Assembly (NCBI GenBank): GCA_014238335.1
Contig: JABABI010000019.1
Span: forward strand, 5,546-69,545
Direction of reading: 5' to 3'
Length of the DNA stretch: 64,000 bases
From: Fuerstiella sp.
GTDB lineage: Bacteria; Planctomycetota; Planctomycetia; Planctomycetales; Planctomycetaceae
In this document: positions 56,801 through 64,000 of the stretch, piece after piece
Layout: each line of letters opens with the position of its first letter
Numbering within the stretch: position 1 is the first letter of the stretch
The notes under the pieces: model-generated
Told to the model about the DNA's origin: nothing
The model's input: the letters and a program-made list of their open reading frames with translations, nothing else
The model's database searches: none
Position numbers and translations under genes: made by a program

Positions 56801-57700
56801 CGTCAGTGTCAGCCCGCAGAACATCGGCACGACGATGTGCCACGGTAGTGGTCTTACCAGGTTGCCCGTTCTCTGACGAAATACGTCAGCCACCGTGCGT
56901 GCCGTCATCAGCACCGTTGCTGCCACCATCACGCAGCCAAAACCAGTCCACTGCACCGGAATGGACGTTACTGCTTTTGTTCCGACCAATATTACGAACT
57001 GCAGTCCCAGCATGGCGATCGGCAGAAAGCCGAAGACGCGAGGCAGCTGATGTTCTTCTGCCAGCCAAAATGTGTGTCTGTTGACTTTCACGACACCAGC
57101 GGTGAAGACGATCCAGCAAACGATCATGAAGGCAAATGCGGCCACCGGCCCGGCAAGCTGGGGAAGTGCTGCGGCCATGCACAGCAATTGGAAGCTGATC
57201 AGAAACGTGGTCTGACGACCTCGCAGCAGATGATCCAGGATTCGACTGCTGGCCTGCCACAGGAAAACCGTGGCGGATACGACCAGACCTGCCATGGCCG
57301 CTGTCCCGGAGGACAACCATGTCAACGAATAAAAACAGATGGGCAACAGCAGGAGTGTCAGCAGGTGCAGCACCTTGCAGGTCGCCGTCAGGTTCAGCCG
57401 CCTGCGACACACCTCGGCAACCAGAAATGTTGCAACCGTATATCCCAGAATCGTCAGGCACTTGAGCTCCGACGGCCAGCTGGGCCAATTCTTCGTGACC
57501 AGCATCAACGACGAACAGAAGACAATCGCTGCTCCGACCACCAGCAACCATTCAATGTTTTTCTCCTGAAAAAAATTGCTCAGAAATCGTTCCGGAAATG
57601 ACTGAGCGGCCGGTTGTTTCCTGATGGCTGGCGGTTGTGATTGGTTGTCACCGTCTGTCGAGCCTGATAATCCGAGCGGATTCAGGTGGGCATGTGACAT
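53813..57700 (-). CDS. Giant polytopic membrane protein, about 40 membrane segments
   Basis: A 1295-residue protein of unknown family. After a soluble leader of about 45 residues the whole chain alternates between hydrophobic segments of about 20 residues and short loops; by eye I count about 40 membrane segments. A longer basic loop of about 50 residues (near residues 650-700) is the only sizeable soluble part in the middle. GGAGGA precedes the ATG by eight bases, so the start is secure. There are no known catalytic motifs. pspA follows 38 bases after its stop on the same strand, probably in one transcript. A role in membrane stress is inference from that context. Confidence 0.85.
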   Translation of the reverse strand: MSHAHLNPLGLSGSTDGDNQSQPPAIRKQPAAQSFPERFLSNFFQEKNIEWLLVVGAAIVFCSSLMLVTKNWPSWPSELKCLTILGYTVATFLVAEVCRRRLNLTATCKVLHLLTLLLLPICFYSLTWLSSGTAAMAGLVVSATVFLWQASSRILDHLLRGRQTTFLISFQLLCMAAALPQLAGPVAAFAFMIVCWIVFTAGVVKVNRHTFWLAEEHQLPRVFGFLPIAMLGLQFVILVGTKAVTSIPVQWTGFGCVMVAATVLMTARTVADVFRQRTGNLVRPLPWHIVVPMFCGLTLTALGLAISFNGFSYIGTTTYAVIPTAAIAAGLMWTAARDTKHSGFVWASLLCALIAYQCSPTLFADIVHQLKTGAASAISEERLPLAFYGLTYLPLLAAVAAGSRWFERRSEFAFSRPMKHFVTVITSVLFCAAFTHPKALFLVSLVNVASFIGYAILFADRRYVVPAIGALVLAAGSAIPGLNGMRITSISSDYVVVLLSGLAVALTLTRVLDNLLNRIPVHTSSIVRHRDSVTGKLTEQSVLLQQRDGSDRGLCQLAGCLLAAAMSVQWLSQAMFHFWTPFSHAQLLQYGMLMTAFVLYTLRNPHYLSGLSVWLLLGFAAVRAAIGLNVSADVLISGTSFVTLGLSVVGYLLLKYGGLMDRLDSLADVRRQLGIKTAGRLSVTAEVRKSRGWTRQAQAFVVPLCDLSLVVLSCLATLIHLPFLVLIHIGPALSVPTFDNSLTMLAASMTVLWLVAATVTLKSRPTGFAATIALPLWVSAVGIMAGLPITPAWMPVVWAAVLAMTYLAVNEHRRRRGVRSHNVISSKDNGQAPHDAATLSPAAPVYAVISRVSECLLQAILIFGCLTFALPLRLAALLILATFVFVDRRTLDASRAGFLAVATNIQVFLGVATLGGCSGIIANVMNSSTATVAMPLVFLTTALSIVLFDSEPEWMDGIVARTWTALLRAGLLSMMAVAVFNRIYPISGLIVMMTGFTVAVFAEFTQAIRKRAEFHVWSSIAVCGAATIFLFTQGLIQLGTGISQFVLLSVAVTGLGIAKLTDTYPRLTIAKPPMYAIGQTLPTVVAMMAIVRECSGIAGADTATNALSLMMAAGIYFQQAMVTHKRRFVVMAAAIMNAGLMLLWRSLDLWAHELYLVPVGLSVLGLVEILKKELPKSSHDPLRYIGALIILVSPMFQVLGGSWAHMLTLMVLSVVVILLAIGLRLRALVYAGSAFLLADLVAMVVRTTVSHPSLLWVCGIALGGGIIALAAFCENHREKLLARIRLVSAELATWG

Positions 57701-58149
57701 GGTGAGCGTCCTCCGTTGTGCGATGAGGGTGTGAGACGAAAGGTTGCTATCTCAAATCTCATGCCGAAGTTCGCGTTTCGCGGTGATCTGCTCTGCAACG
57801 CCAGTGGGGAACGTGATTTACGTAAATCCGACACCTTGCGTTGTCGTAGTGCCGAATGCCGGTCGCAGTGCTTCAACTGCACCCGACGTGCAGGCGACCT
57901 ACTGCGGCTTGTCGCTCACTTATTTGGCCGCAATTAGCGCGGTGTCGGTCCGGGTAACAGTGCCGACTGGTCGGCTGGCAGAGTATGCAGCAGCAAATCG
58001 ATCGGCGGTGGACACACAGGGTGGTGGCGAAATGATGACCACGCAGGACAATTCCGTCCCGGTTGCCGCATTGGTATCATGCGCCTAGGTTCATTGACGT
58101 TCTCAATTCGACTGTCAGCCTTTTCGACAACATCAAGAACATCGGCATC
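57701..58149. other. Intergenic region upstream of the giant membrane gene, holds a palindrome
   Basis: About 450 bases between divergent genes. A perfect 14-base palindrome GATTTACGTAAATC lies at 57815-57828, about 115 bases before the giant gene's start. No clear coding frame was seen; a 114-codon open frame (57744-58088) lacks coding character. Confidence 0.5.
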
Positions 58150-59043
58150 ATGCGATTACTCAGATTCAACCTGACTTATGCAGTCGCCGTGTCTGCTTTA
58201 ATTACGCCACTGTCAGCGTCAGCTGATCCTGTGCCTGTGGTGATTCCGGACAAGGCACTTGAAACGTTGCTGCGCGAGACTCTGAAGCGAAAGGCTATTG
58301 AAAAAGAGAATCTCGAAGTCGCAGATCTGCAGAAAATCCACTTTCTCAATGGTCAGGGTCGTAGCATCAAGGATCTCACCGGACTGGAGCACTGTACGAA
58401 GCTGGCGGAACTCAACCTTTCGAATAATGAGATCACCGACCTTGCGGCACTTGCCACGTGCGTCGAAATTCAGTCTCTGGATCTTTCAAAAAATAAGATT
58501 AGCAGCGTGGCTCCACTGACAACTCTGGAAAAGATTCAGTACCTGAATCTGGAGAACAATGCGATCGAGGAAATCGATGCTGTGGCGAACATGAAAAAAC
58601 TGTCTTCGCTGTACCTGACGACCAATCAGCTCAAAAGCGTCGCCGCACTCAACGGGCTGAAGCGACTGCATTCGGTGTATCTGGCAAACAACCAGGTTGG
58701 CGATATAAAAGAGTTGGCGAGTCTGACACAGCTTGGGAGTCTGGACCTGCGAAGTAACCAGATTGTGGATGTCACGCCGTTGAAGGCGTTAACCCGACTG
58801 CGCTGGACGTTTCTGTCAGGCAACAAGATTGTGAACATTTCGGTGCTGGCCGAAATGGCACAGGCGGATGTCGACAAACATTTTGCTCCGTACTGGCGTC
58901 TGTATCTGGAAGACAATCCTCTTAATCCAGAATCTGCGTCACATATCGAAACGTTGAAACAGTCGCGTGTGCGTGTGAAGACAAAAACGGTGTCTCAGTC
59001 GCCCGATGAAGCACCGGCGAAGAACTCGCCCGCCGACAACTAA
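58150..59043 (+). CDS. Exported leucine-rich-repeat protein (SDS22/internalin-like)
   Basis: A 297-residue protein with a signal peptide (1 to about 23, ending SASADP) and about eight 22-residue leucine-rich repeats between residues 90 and 245, each of the form xLxxLxLxxNxI (for example LAELNLSNNEITDL and IQYLNLENNAIEEI). The C-terminus is basic and unstructured. Such proteins bind other proteins; the ligand is unknown. I start at ATG 58150, since the 29 residues upstream in frame are not part of a signal peptide. Confidence 0.88.
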   Translation: MRLLRFNLTYAVAVSALITPLSASADPVPVVIPDKALETLLRETLKRKAIEKENLEVADLQKIHFLNGQGRSIKDLTGLEHCTKLAELNLSNNEITDLAALATCVEIQSLDLSKNKISSVAPLTTLEKIQYLNLENNAIEEIDAVANMKKLSSLYLTTNQLKSVAALNGLKRLHSVYLANNQVGDIKELASLTQLGSLDLRSNQIVDVTPLKALTRLRWTFLSGNKIVNISVLAEMAQADVDKHFAPYWRLYLEDNPLNPESASHIETLKQSRVRVKTKTVSQSPDEAPAKNSPADN

Positions 59044-59214
59044 AGTTCTATGCGCTGCGGCTGGCACGTGGTCAACAAGTTCTTTCGAGAAAGACGATGG
59101 ACTCGGGCCTCGCCGACTCCATCGTTATGTTAGTAGATTAGTTCTGAAATTAACGCCGGTCCTTTTTAAGTCGTCCACGGCATTTGCTGGATGCCTGCCT
59201 CATACATATCGAAC

Positions 59215-60447
59215 ATGTCTGATTCCAGCCAGGATTCCACAACCGAATACTCAAATGATTCGCGTGATGTCGTTCCGTCGAATGGGGCAGAAGTCACTCG
59301 TGTCGTCGCAGCACCGCTGCACCGGGAACAGGAGGCGATTCAGCGATTGGATGATCAGTTGGCCGCGCGGCTGGCGTGGGAGTTGTGGCATCGTCGCAAA
59401 CGCCGGCGTTTGCGAGTGTCGGCGATTCTGTTTGTTCTGACCTTTCTCAGTACCACACTGGTCGGGGCAGACTACTGGCCGCTGGACATTCTGCCGGGCT
59501 TCTTTTCGGACGAAGCTCGCGTGCAGATCCTGACGCATCTGACCCGCATCTGGCCGACGGAGCCTGGTCAGACGTTGACCATCAGCGATCGCTTCTGGGG
59601 ATCCGTGCGTTTGGGCTGCACGTACAGCTGTCCGTTGATGCTGATCCTGTTGTGTCACGAAATGGGACATTATCTGCAGGCGGTTCGTTACCGTGTCCCC
59701 GCGTCGTTTCCATATTTCATACCGCTGCCGCTGCCTCCGCTGGGGACCATGGGGGCCGTCATTCTGCAGGGGCGGGGGGTCGCCAATCGCAGGATGATGT
59801 TCGACATTGCGGTGACCGGGCCCATCGCCGGGCTGGTCGTCACCATTCCAATCCTGTTGTTCGGCGTGTCGAATTCGGGATATGTGCCGGCCTCACCTCA
59901 AGCTGGTTTCGAGTTTGGCCAGCCGCTCATCGTGCGCTGGATCATTGAAGCGATACATGGTCCGGCCGCTCCCGGCATGGTCTTTTACTGGAATGGATAT
60001 GCAACCGCTGGGTGGGTGGGAGTGTTCATTACGGCCATGAATCTGCTTCCGATTGGCCAGTTGGACGGCGGTCACATCATGTACACACTCATCGGCCGCA
60101 GGGCTCACTGGATTGCATGGGGACTGATTCTGACGGCCGTTGCTGCAATGATTCAGATGGAAATGTACTCGTACGTTCTGCTGCTGATCCTGCTGACACT
60201 CACCGGACCACGTCACCCGCCGACTGCCGACGATTCCGTCCCATTGGGGCGGAATCGATACATCGTTGGTTGGGCTACGCTGGCCTTTCTGATCGTGGGC
60301 TTCACGTTTCAACCGATCGTCATTCCGGAGCAACGCCAGGAAAGACAGGAAAATCCCGCCTTCGATCCGGAACGACAGATTGAGCTTCGAGAGGTTGACC
60401 CTGCTGATCTTGTTCGGTTCGACCATACCGTGTATGCGGCGTCCTGA
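59215..60447 (+). CDS. Site-2 protease-family (M50) membrane metallopeptidase
   Basis: A 410-residue membrane peptidase. The zinc site HExxH is CHEMGHYL near residue 147, and the second conserved block NLLPIGQLDGGHI is near residue 280. Several membrane segments surround both, as in EGY/S2P-type intramembrane proteases that cut membrane-bound regulators. The first 70 residues are soluble and acidic, followed by a basic RRKRRRLR patch and a first membrane segment. The start could be ATG 59191 or 59215; neither has a strong ribosome binding site. No anti-sigma factor gene is adjacent. Confidence 0.9.
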   Translation: MSDSSQDSTTEYSNDSRDVVPSNGAEVTRVVAAPLHREQEAIQRLDDQLAARLAWELWHRRKRRRLRVSAILFVLTFLSTTLVGADYWPLDILPGFFSDEARVQILTHLTRIWPTEPGQTLTISDRFWGSVRLGCTYSCPLMLILLCHEMGHYLQAVRYRVPASFPYFIPLPLPPLGTMGAVILQGRGVANRRMMFDIAVTGPIAGLVVTIPILLFGVSNSGYVPASPQAGFEFGQPLIVRWIIEAIHGPAAPGMVFYWNGYATAGWVGVFITAMNLLPIGQLDGGHIMYTLIGRRAHWIAWGLILTAVAAMIQMEMYSYVLLLILLTLTGPRHPPTADDSVPLGRNRYIVGWATLAFLIVGFTFQPIVIPEQRQERQENPAFDPERQIELREVDPADLVRFDHTVYAAS

Positions 60448-60530
60448 GACACTGAGTTTCAGGGCATCGTGCAAACGCACTGATGACGCCGGCTGTACCT
60501 CTCCCGATCAGTTTTGGGATATCTACGTCC

Positions 60531-61952
60531 CTACTTCTTCCGGCGACTGCCACGCAGTTTGGCGTTCGGATCGTATCTTGGATTTCGTGTTGTTGGCACG
60601 GTTGCAGCAACGTCAGTTCGCCATTGCGTCATCGCAGCATGTAGTTTCGCGAGTTTTGCCGGGTCGGATTTGCTGAGGTCATTGGACTCGCCCAGGTCAT
60701 CCTTTAGGTTGTAGAGTTCCAGTCGACCGGTTTCGAACCATTCGATCAGCTTCCAGTCGCCCATGCGAATGGCTCCGGCAGGAGTTGTGCGGAAGGGGCC
60801 ACCATGAGGATCTCCGGTTCCCTGCAGATAGCATGGAAAGTGCCAGAAAAGTGCCTCGCGCTGCAGTGACGCCGCGGAATCCTTCAGTAATGGCACAATG
60901 CTGAGACCATCAAGATCGTAGTCCTCGTTCATTCCTGAATTGGTGATTTCCATGAAGGTGGGATACAGATCAACACCGATGATGGGTTCGCTGCAACGAC
61001 TGCCCGCGTTTGTGACGCCGGGCCAGCGGACGATGAAGGGTTCCCGGATACCACCTTCATACAGCATACCCTTGGCACCTCTAAGCGGATGATTTGACGT
61101 GGCACCCATATGCCCGCCATTGTCCGAATAAAACACGACCACCGTGTTGTCCGTCAGGCCAAGATCCCCGACCTTCGCCAGCACTCGACCAACGCTGTCA
61201 TCGACGCTTTCGATCATGGCCGCATACTTGGTATTCTTCTGATGCTGGCCCGGAGTCTTTGACTGATACTTTACCGTGATTTCGTCCTTTGCCTGAATCG
61301 GAGTGTGGACTGCATAGTGAGTCAGATACAGAAAGAAGGGCTGGTCCTTGTTGTCGTCAATGAATTTGACTGCCTCGTCAGTCAGGCGATCGGTCAGATA
61401 TTCGCCCTTCTCCTTTTGAATAAGGTTTGGGTATTTGTATGGACTGTGATAACCGCCACCACTGGGACTGCCCCACTCTTTGCCGGCGATGTTGACATCA
61501 AAGCCCTGAGTCGTGGGGTCACTACCCAGATGCCATTTTCCCATGCTGGCCAGTGTGTAACCATTCGAATCCAGCACTTCGGCCCATGTCACGAATTCGT
61601 CATCCAGTACGGTCTTGTTCTCGGGCGGCTCAAGTCTGCGAAACTGATGGTTGCCGCGCCTGGGATCACCGACCGTATAAATACCGTGACGAGGTGTGTA
61701 CTTGCCGCTCAACAGGCAGGCTCGGCTGGGAGCACAATTTGGCGCGCAGGCATAGGCGTCGGTAAATACCATCCCGCTGGCCGCCAGCCTGTCAATATTG
61801 GGCGATTCATAAAACTCCGATCCCTGATACGCCAGATCTGCCCAGCCCAGATCGTCGATGAAGAAAAACACGACGTTGGGTTTTTGGGCAGCAGCCACAG
61901 TGCCGGCGGCCAGCAGCGCACAAGCGTGCAGTACAAGGATAATTTTTTTCAC
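60531..61952 (-). CDS. Secreted sulfatase, type I
   Basis: A 473-residue sulfatase with signal peptide (1 to about 22). Metal-binding FFIDDLGWAD (33-34), the formylglycine Cys73 in CAPSRAC, MGKWHLG, LTHYAVHTPIQA (with His in the expected place) and YSDNGGH are all present. The start is GTG 61952. The C-terminal end is lysine/arginine-rich (GSRRKK). It is likely a sulfated-carbohydrate-degrading enzyme, as with the other two sulfatases in the window; exact substrate unknown. Confidence 0.92.
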   Translation of the reverse strand: MKKIILVLHACALLAAGTVAAAQKPNVVFFFIDDLGWADLAYQGSEFYESPNIDRLAASGMVFTDAYACAPNCAPSRACLLSGKYTPRHGIYTVGDPRRGNHQFRRLEPPENKTVLDDEFVTWAEVLDSNGYTLASMGKWHLGSDPTTQGFDVNIAGKEWGSPSGGGYHSPYKYPNLIQKEKGEYLTDRLTDEAVKFIDDNKDQPFFLYLTHYAVHTPIQAKDEITVKYQSKTPGQHQKNTKYAAMIESVDDSVGRVLAKVGDLGLTDNTVVVFYSDNGGHMGATSNHPLRGAKGMLYEGGIREPFIVRWPGVTNAGSRCSEPIIGVDLYPTFMEITNSGMNEDYDLDGLSIVPLLKDSAASLQREALFWHFPCYLQGTGDPHGGPFRTTPAGAIRMGDWKLIEWFETGRLELYNLKDDLGESNDLSKSDPAKLAKLHAAMTQWRTDVAATVPTTRNPRYDPNAKLRGSRRKK

Positions 61953-62064
61953 GATAGTCGTTGTCCTGTTGTTTCTGCGGGAAGAGAGTGTTTCAAATGA
62001 GCGTCGCCGGTGTGACGGGCCGTTAGGCGTGCGCAGTGACTCACGAATCTACGCCCATCCTACC

Positions 62065-62094
62065 GTCCTCTGCGCGAAACTGCGCGCAGAGGAC
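62065..62094. terminator. Hairpin with 12-pair stem in intergenic region
   Basis: GTCCTCTGCGCG-AAACTG-CGCGCAGAGGAC is a perfect inverted repeat. It lies downstream of the leftward flavoprotein gene (ending 62249) and upstream of the sulfatase gene. It could end the flavoprotein transcript, although no T-tract follows on that strand. Confidence 0.55.
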
Positions 62095-62248
62095 ATCCAA
62101 GGAGAAGAATACGAGGACAAGACCCGAGAACGATCTTCGTGTTCTTTCTCTCGTCCTTCCTCCTCGTCTTTTCGTCCTCGGTTTCTTCCTTTCCGTCTTC
62201 TGGCCCGTTTCCCCGAGGATGAGACGAAAACCCCGTCTGGATGATGCG

Positions 62249-63325
62249 CTATTTCCGTCTGCCCGAATGCGCGGTGGCCGCATCTGTCATTTTTTCGCCG
62301 ATCATGACCAGCTTGTAATCGTGCAACCGCTTTTCGTTCAGCCAGTACGGACTGGTGATTTCCTTGAAGGCGTAAATGGCAGCCTGAATGCCTTCCGCCC
62401 ACGCCACGGTGACCAGCTTGACGTCTCCGTGCACGTCGCCCACCGCAAAGATTCCGCGACGGGATGTTTCGAAGTACGGATCAATGGCGATGCTGCCGTC
62501 CTCGTTCAGACGAATTGCCAGCCGTTCAAACGTTTCCTTTGCAGACAGGAAGCCGATTTGCACAATCGCCAGTTCTGATGCCAGCTGCGTTCCATCCGTC
62601 AGCAAAGTGACCAGGTGGCCATCCTGAAGAGCGGCACTGGTCACTTCGACGCTGGTCCGAACTTTCCCACCGAGCTGTTCGACTCGGCCGACCGTATCGA
62701 CTTTGCCTACGGCGGTTTCCTCACGCACTATCACGTCGACCCGGGCGTTTCGCTGCAGGGCCATTACAGCGGCATCCAGAGCGGAATCACCTCCGCCGAC
62801 AATCAGGACATGGTCGCCGTGGTAGTCGTTGATGCGCGGGACCTTGTAATGAATTTTCTTCCAATCCAGAGCATCAACTACCGGTAGTTTTCTGGGATAG
62901 TGCAGCAGCCCGCAGGCGATGATAACCTTGCGACAAAAATACTCGCCTTTGCTGGTGACCACTTTCTTCAGCGGGTCCTGTTTTTCTTTTTCTTCCGTAT
63001 CCAGAATCTCAACAAGTTCTTCCTCAAATCGAAACTGTACCAGGGCATCAGTCGCCTGCCGAAAGGTCCGTTCTGACAGCTCCTGCCCCGTGATTCCATC
63101 GGGAAACCCAGGGATGTCTACGATTTTCTTGTCCGCGTATAGAAACTGCGGTTGTCCACCGGGTTCTGATTTCGCTTCCACGACCAGCGTTGTTAAACCG
63201 CGATGAGCTGTGGTCAGGCTGGCCGCAAGTCCGCCGGGGCCTGCTCCAATGATGACGACATCCCAGTACTTCAGACTCGCGAAGTCTGTCTTCGGATCCA
63301 ATACGGTAACTTTGAAGTCCGCCAT
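62249..63325 (-). CDS. NAD(P)/FAD-dependent oxidoreductase, ferredoxin-NADP reductase-like
   Basis: A 358-residue flavoprotein of the thioredoxin-reductase-like family. FAD motif VVIIGAGPGGLAAS (about 23-36), NAD(P) motif VLIVGGGDSALDAA (near 175) and the C-terminal FAD block GIFAVGDVHGD are clear. The redox CxxC of thioredoxin reductase is absent, as in the Bacillus-type ferredoxin/flavodoxin-NADP reductases, so it probably transfers electrons between NADPH and a ferredoxin. No ferredoxin gene is adjacent. Confidence 0.9.
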   Translation of the reverse strand: MADFKVTVLDPKTDFASLKYWDVVIIGAGPGGLAASLTTAHRGLTTLVVEAKSEPGGQPQFLYADKKIVDIPGFPDGITGQELSERTFRQATDALVQFRFEEELVEILDTEEKEKQDPLKKVVTSKGEYFCRKVIIACGLLHYPRKLPVVDALDWKKIHYKVPRINDYHGDHVLIVGGGDSALDAAVMALQRNARVDVIVREETAVGKVDTVGRVEQLGGKVRTSVEVTSAALQDGHLVTLLTDGTQLASELAIVQIGFLSAKETFERLAIRLNEDGSIAIDPYFETSRRGIFAVGDVHGDVKLVTVAWAEGIQAAIYAFKEITSPYWLNEKRLHDYKLVMIGEKMTDAATAHSGRRK

Positions 63326-63586
63326 TGCGTAATGCTCTCGTTCTGGTTGCTGATCACGTGTTGGAAGTCTGCCTGCCTTATGTCAGCGGTTGCAACAGGC
63401 AGCGTATCCGCCAGAGCTTTGCCCGCCGCGCCGAATTGTCCAGGTTCGATCAGACCGGAACAGAGCTTCTCACGAATGAAAAGATACTAAAGGCCGTCAC
63501 ATCGAGCGCCGGTCTGAATACGGAACAAATCGAGTACGAGAAGACGAGTTGGAAGTGCGAAGAGGAACGTGAATGCCATCCTCGCT

Positions 63587-64000
63587 TCAGGCCACCTCAA
63601 ACCGTATGGTTTCAATCTTTGCGTGACCGGATTTTCGGAACGGTCTGGGCATGGGCTGAGCCGCCCCGTTGTTGTCGATCGTGCGACATCGCAGAGTGTA
63701 CTTGCCCGCCGGCAGTCCTGAGTGCAGATAAAACCAGTGGGCTCGCGACAGATGCATGGGCCACGAATGCGGTTGACCGCCTGCATCGAACCCCATTGTG
63801 GCGGGAGGGATTTTACCATCCGGATAACCGCCGCCGTAGTCCGACGGCGCCGGAAGAATGGTGGCGTCCTGCCACGGAGCAGTGGTGAAGTACGGATCGT
63901 CTTCGGGCAGTGGAGCATCACGTTCCGAGACCCAGACCTGTACCTTGCTCAGGCCGGAAATTCCAGCCTGTGCCCATCCCGTAATCGGAATTGGTTCGTT
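63587..64000 (-). CDS. Sulfite-oxidase-like molybdopterin protein, C-terminal part, cut by window edge
   Basis: The frame is open to the right edge; 137 residues are visible and the N-terminus lies outside. The visible part reads ITGWAQAGISGLSKVQVWVS, PYFTTAPWQDATILPAPSDY, SWPMHLSRAHWFYLHSGLPA and CRTIDNNGAAQ, which fits the molybdenum-cofactor oxidoreductase dimerisation domain at the end of sulfite oxidases and related enzymes. The active-site part is not in the window, so the reaction cannot be assigned. Confidence 0.82.
   Translation of the reverse strand, partial: NEPIPITGWAQAGISGLSKVQVWVSERDAPLPEDDPYFTTAPWQDATILPAPSDYGGGYPDGKIPPATMGFDAGGQPHSWPMHLSRAHWFYLHSGLPAGKYTLRCRTIDNNGAAQPMPRPFRKSGHAKIETIRFEVA

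Noticed and set aside
57744..58088. 114-codon open frame before the leucine-rich-repeat gene
   Set aside because: No ribosome binding site, no family likeness and it crosses the palindrome; treated as chance.

Overview
The window reads as chromosomal DNA of a planctomycete (phylum Planctomycetota). The evidence is the set of lineage-typical paralogues: two PSD1/DUF1549-DUF1553 cytochrome-type proteins, three DUF1501 proteins, one DUF1552 protein, a broken DUF1559 pilin-like protein, three secreted sulfatases, a PHP-domain exported protein and many lipoproteins. No rRNA, tRNA, CRISPR array, phage or intact insertion sequence was recognised. Species cannot be fixed from the sequence alone.

Layout. 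1-5972: end of a PSD1 protein, then a leftward run usp - NhaD-type transporter - larB - vsr. 6255-9532: a lipoprotein-like methyltransferase, a zinc-ribbon membrane protein and metF. 9811-14081: an SDR dehydrogenase, a DUF1552 protein, an ABC permease and panB. 14306-18791: a MacB/LolCDE-like ABC pair, a PQQ-type sugar dehydrogenase and a cupredoxin-like exported protein. 19043-23821: an FtsW/RodA-like protein, a two-gene DapA-like/epimerase unit and a sulfatase. 24343-30903: a chaperone cluster groEL1-groES-groEL2-dnaJ-grpE-fmdB-like. 30949-40612: a membrane protein, three consecutive lipoprotein genes ending in a Wza-like polysaccharide export protein, small unknowns, a DUF1559 pseudogene and a STAS protein. 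40896-52387: PSD1-DUF1501-sulfatase on the plus strand, facing two DUF1501 genes, a small winged-helix protein and a PHP protein. 52518-57700: pspA behind a gene for a 1295-residue protein with about 40 membrane segments. 58150-64000: a leucine-rich-repeat protein, a site-2-protease-like peptidase, a sulfatase, a ferredoxin-NADP-reductase-like flavoprotein and the end of a sulfite-oxidase-like protein.

How the genes fit together. Sulfatases with PSD1/DUF1501 proteins fit degradation of sulfated polysaccharide. The chaperone block is a complete Hsp60/Hsp10 plus DnaJ/GrpE set, but dnaK is not in the window. The most interesting unexplained items are the pspA/giant-membrane-protein pair, two families of dispersed intergenic repeats, a methyltransferase with a lipoprotein signal, and a strongly frameshifted DUF1559 gene.
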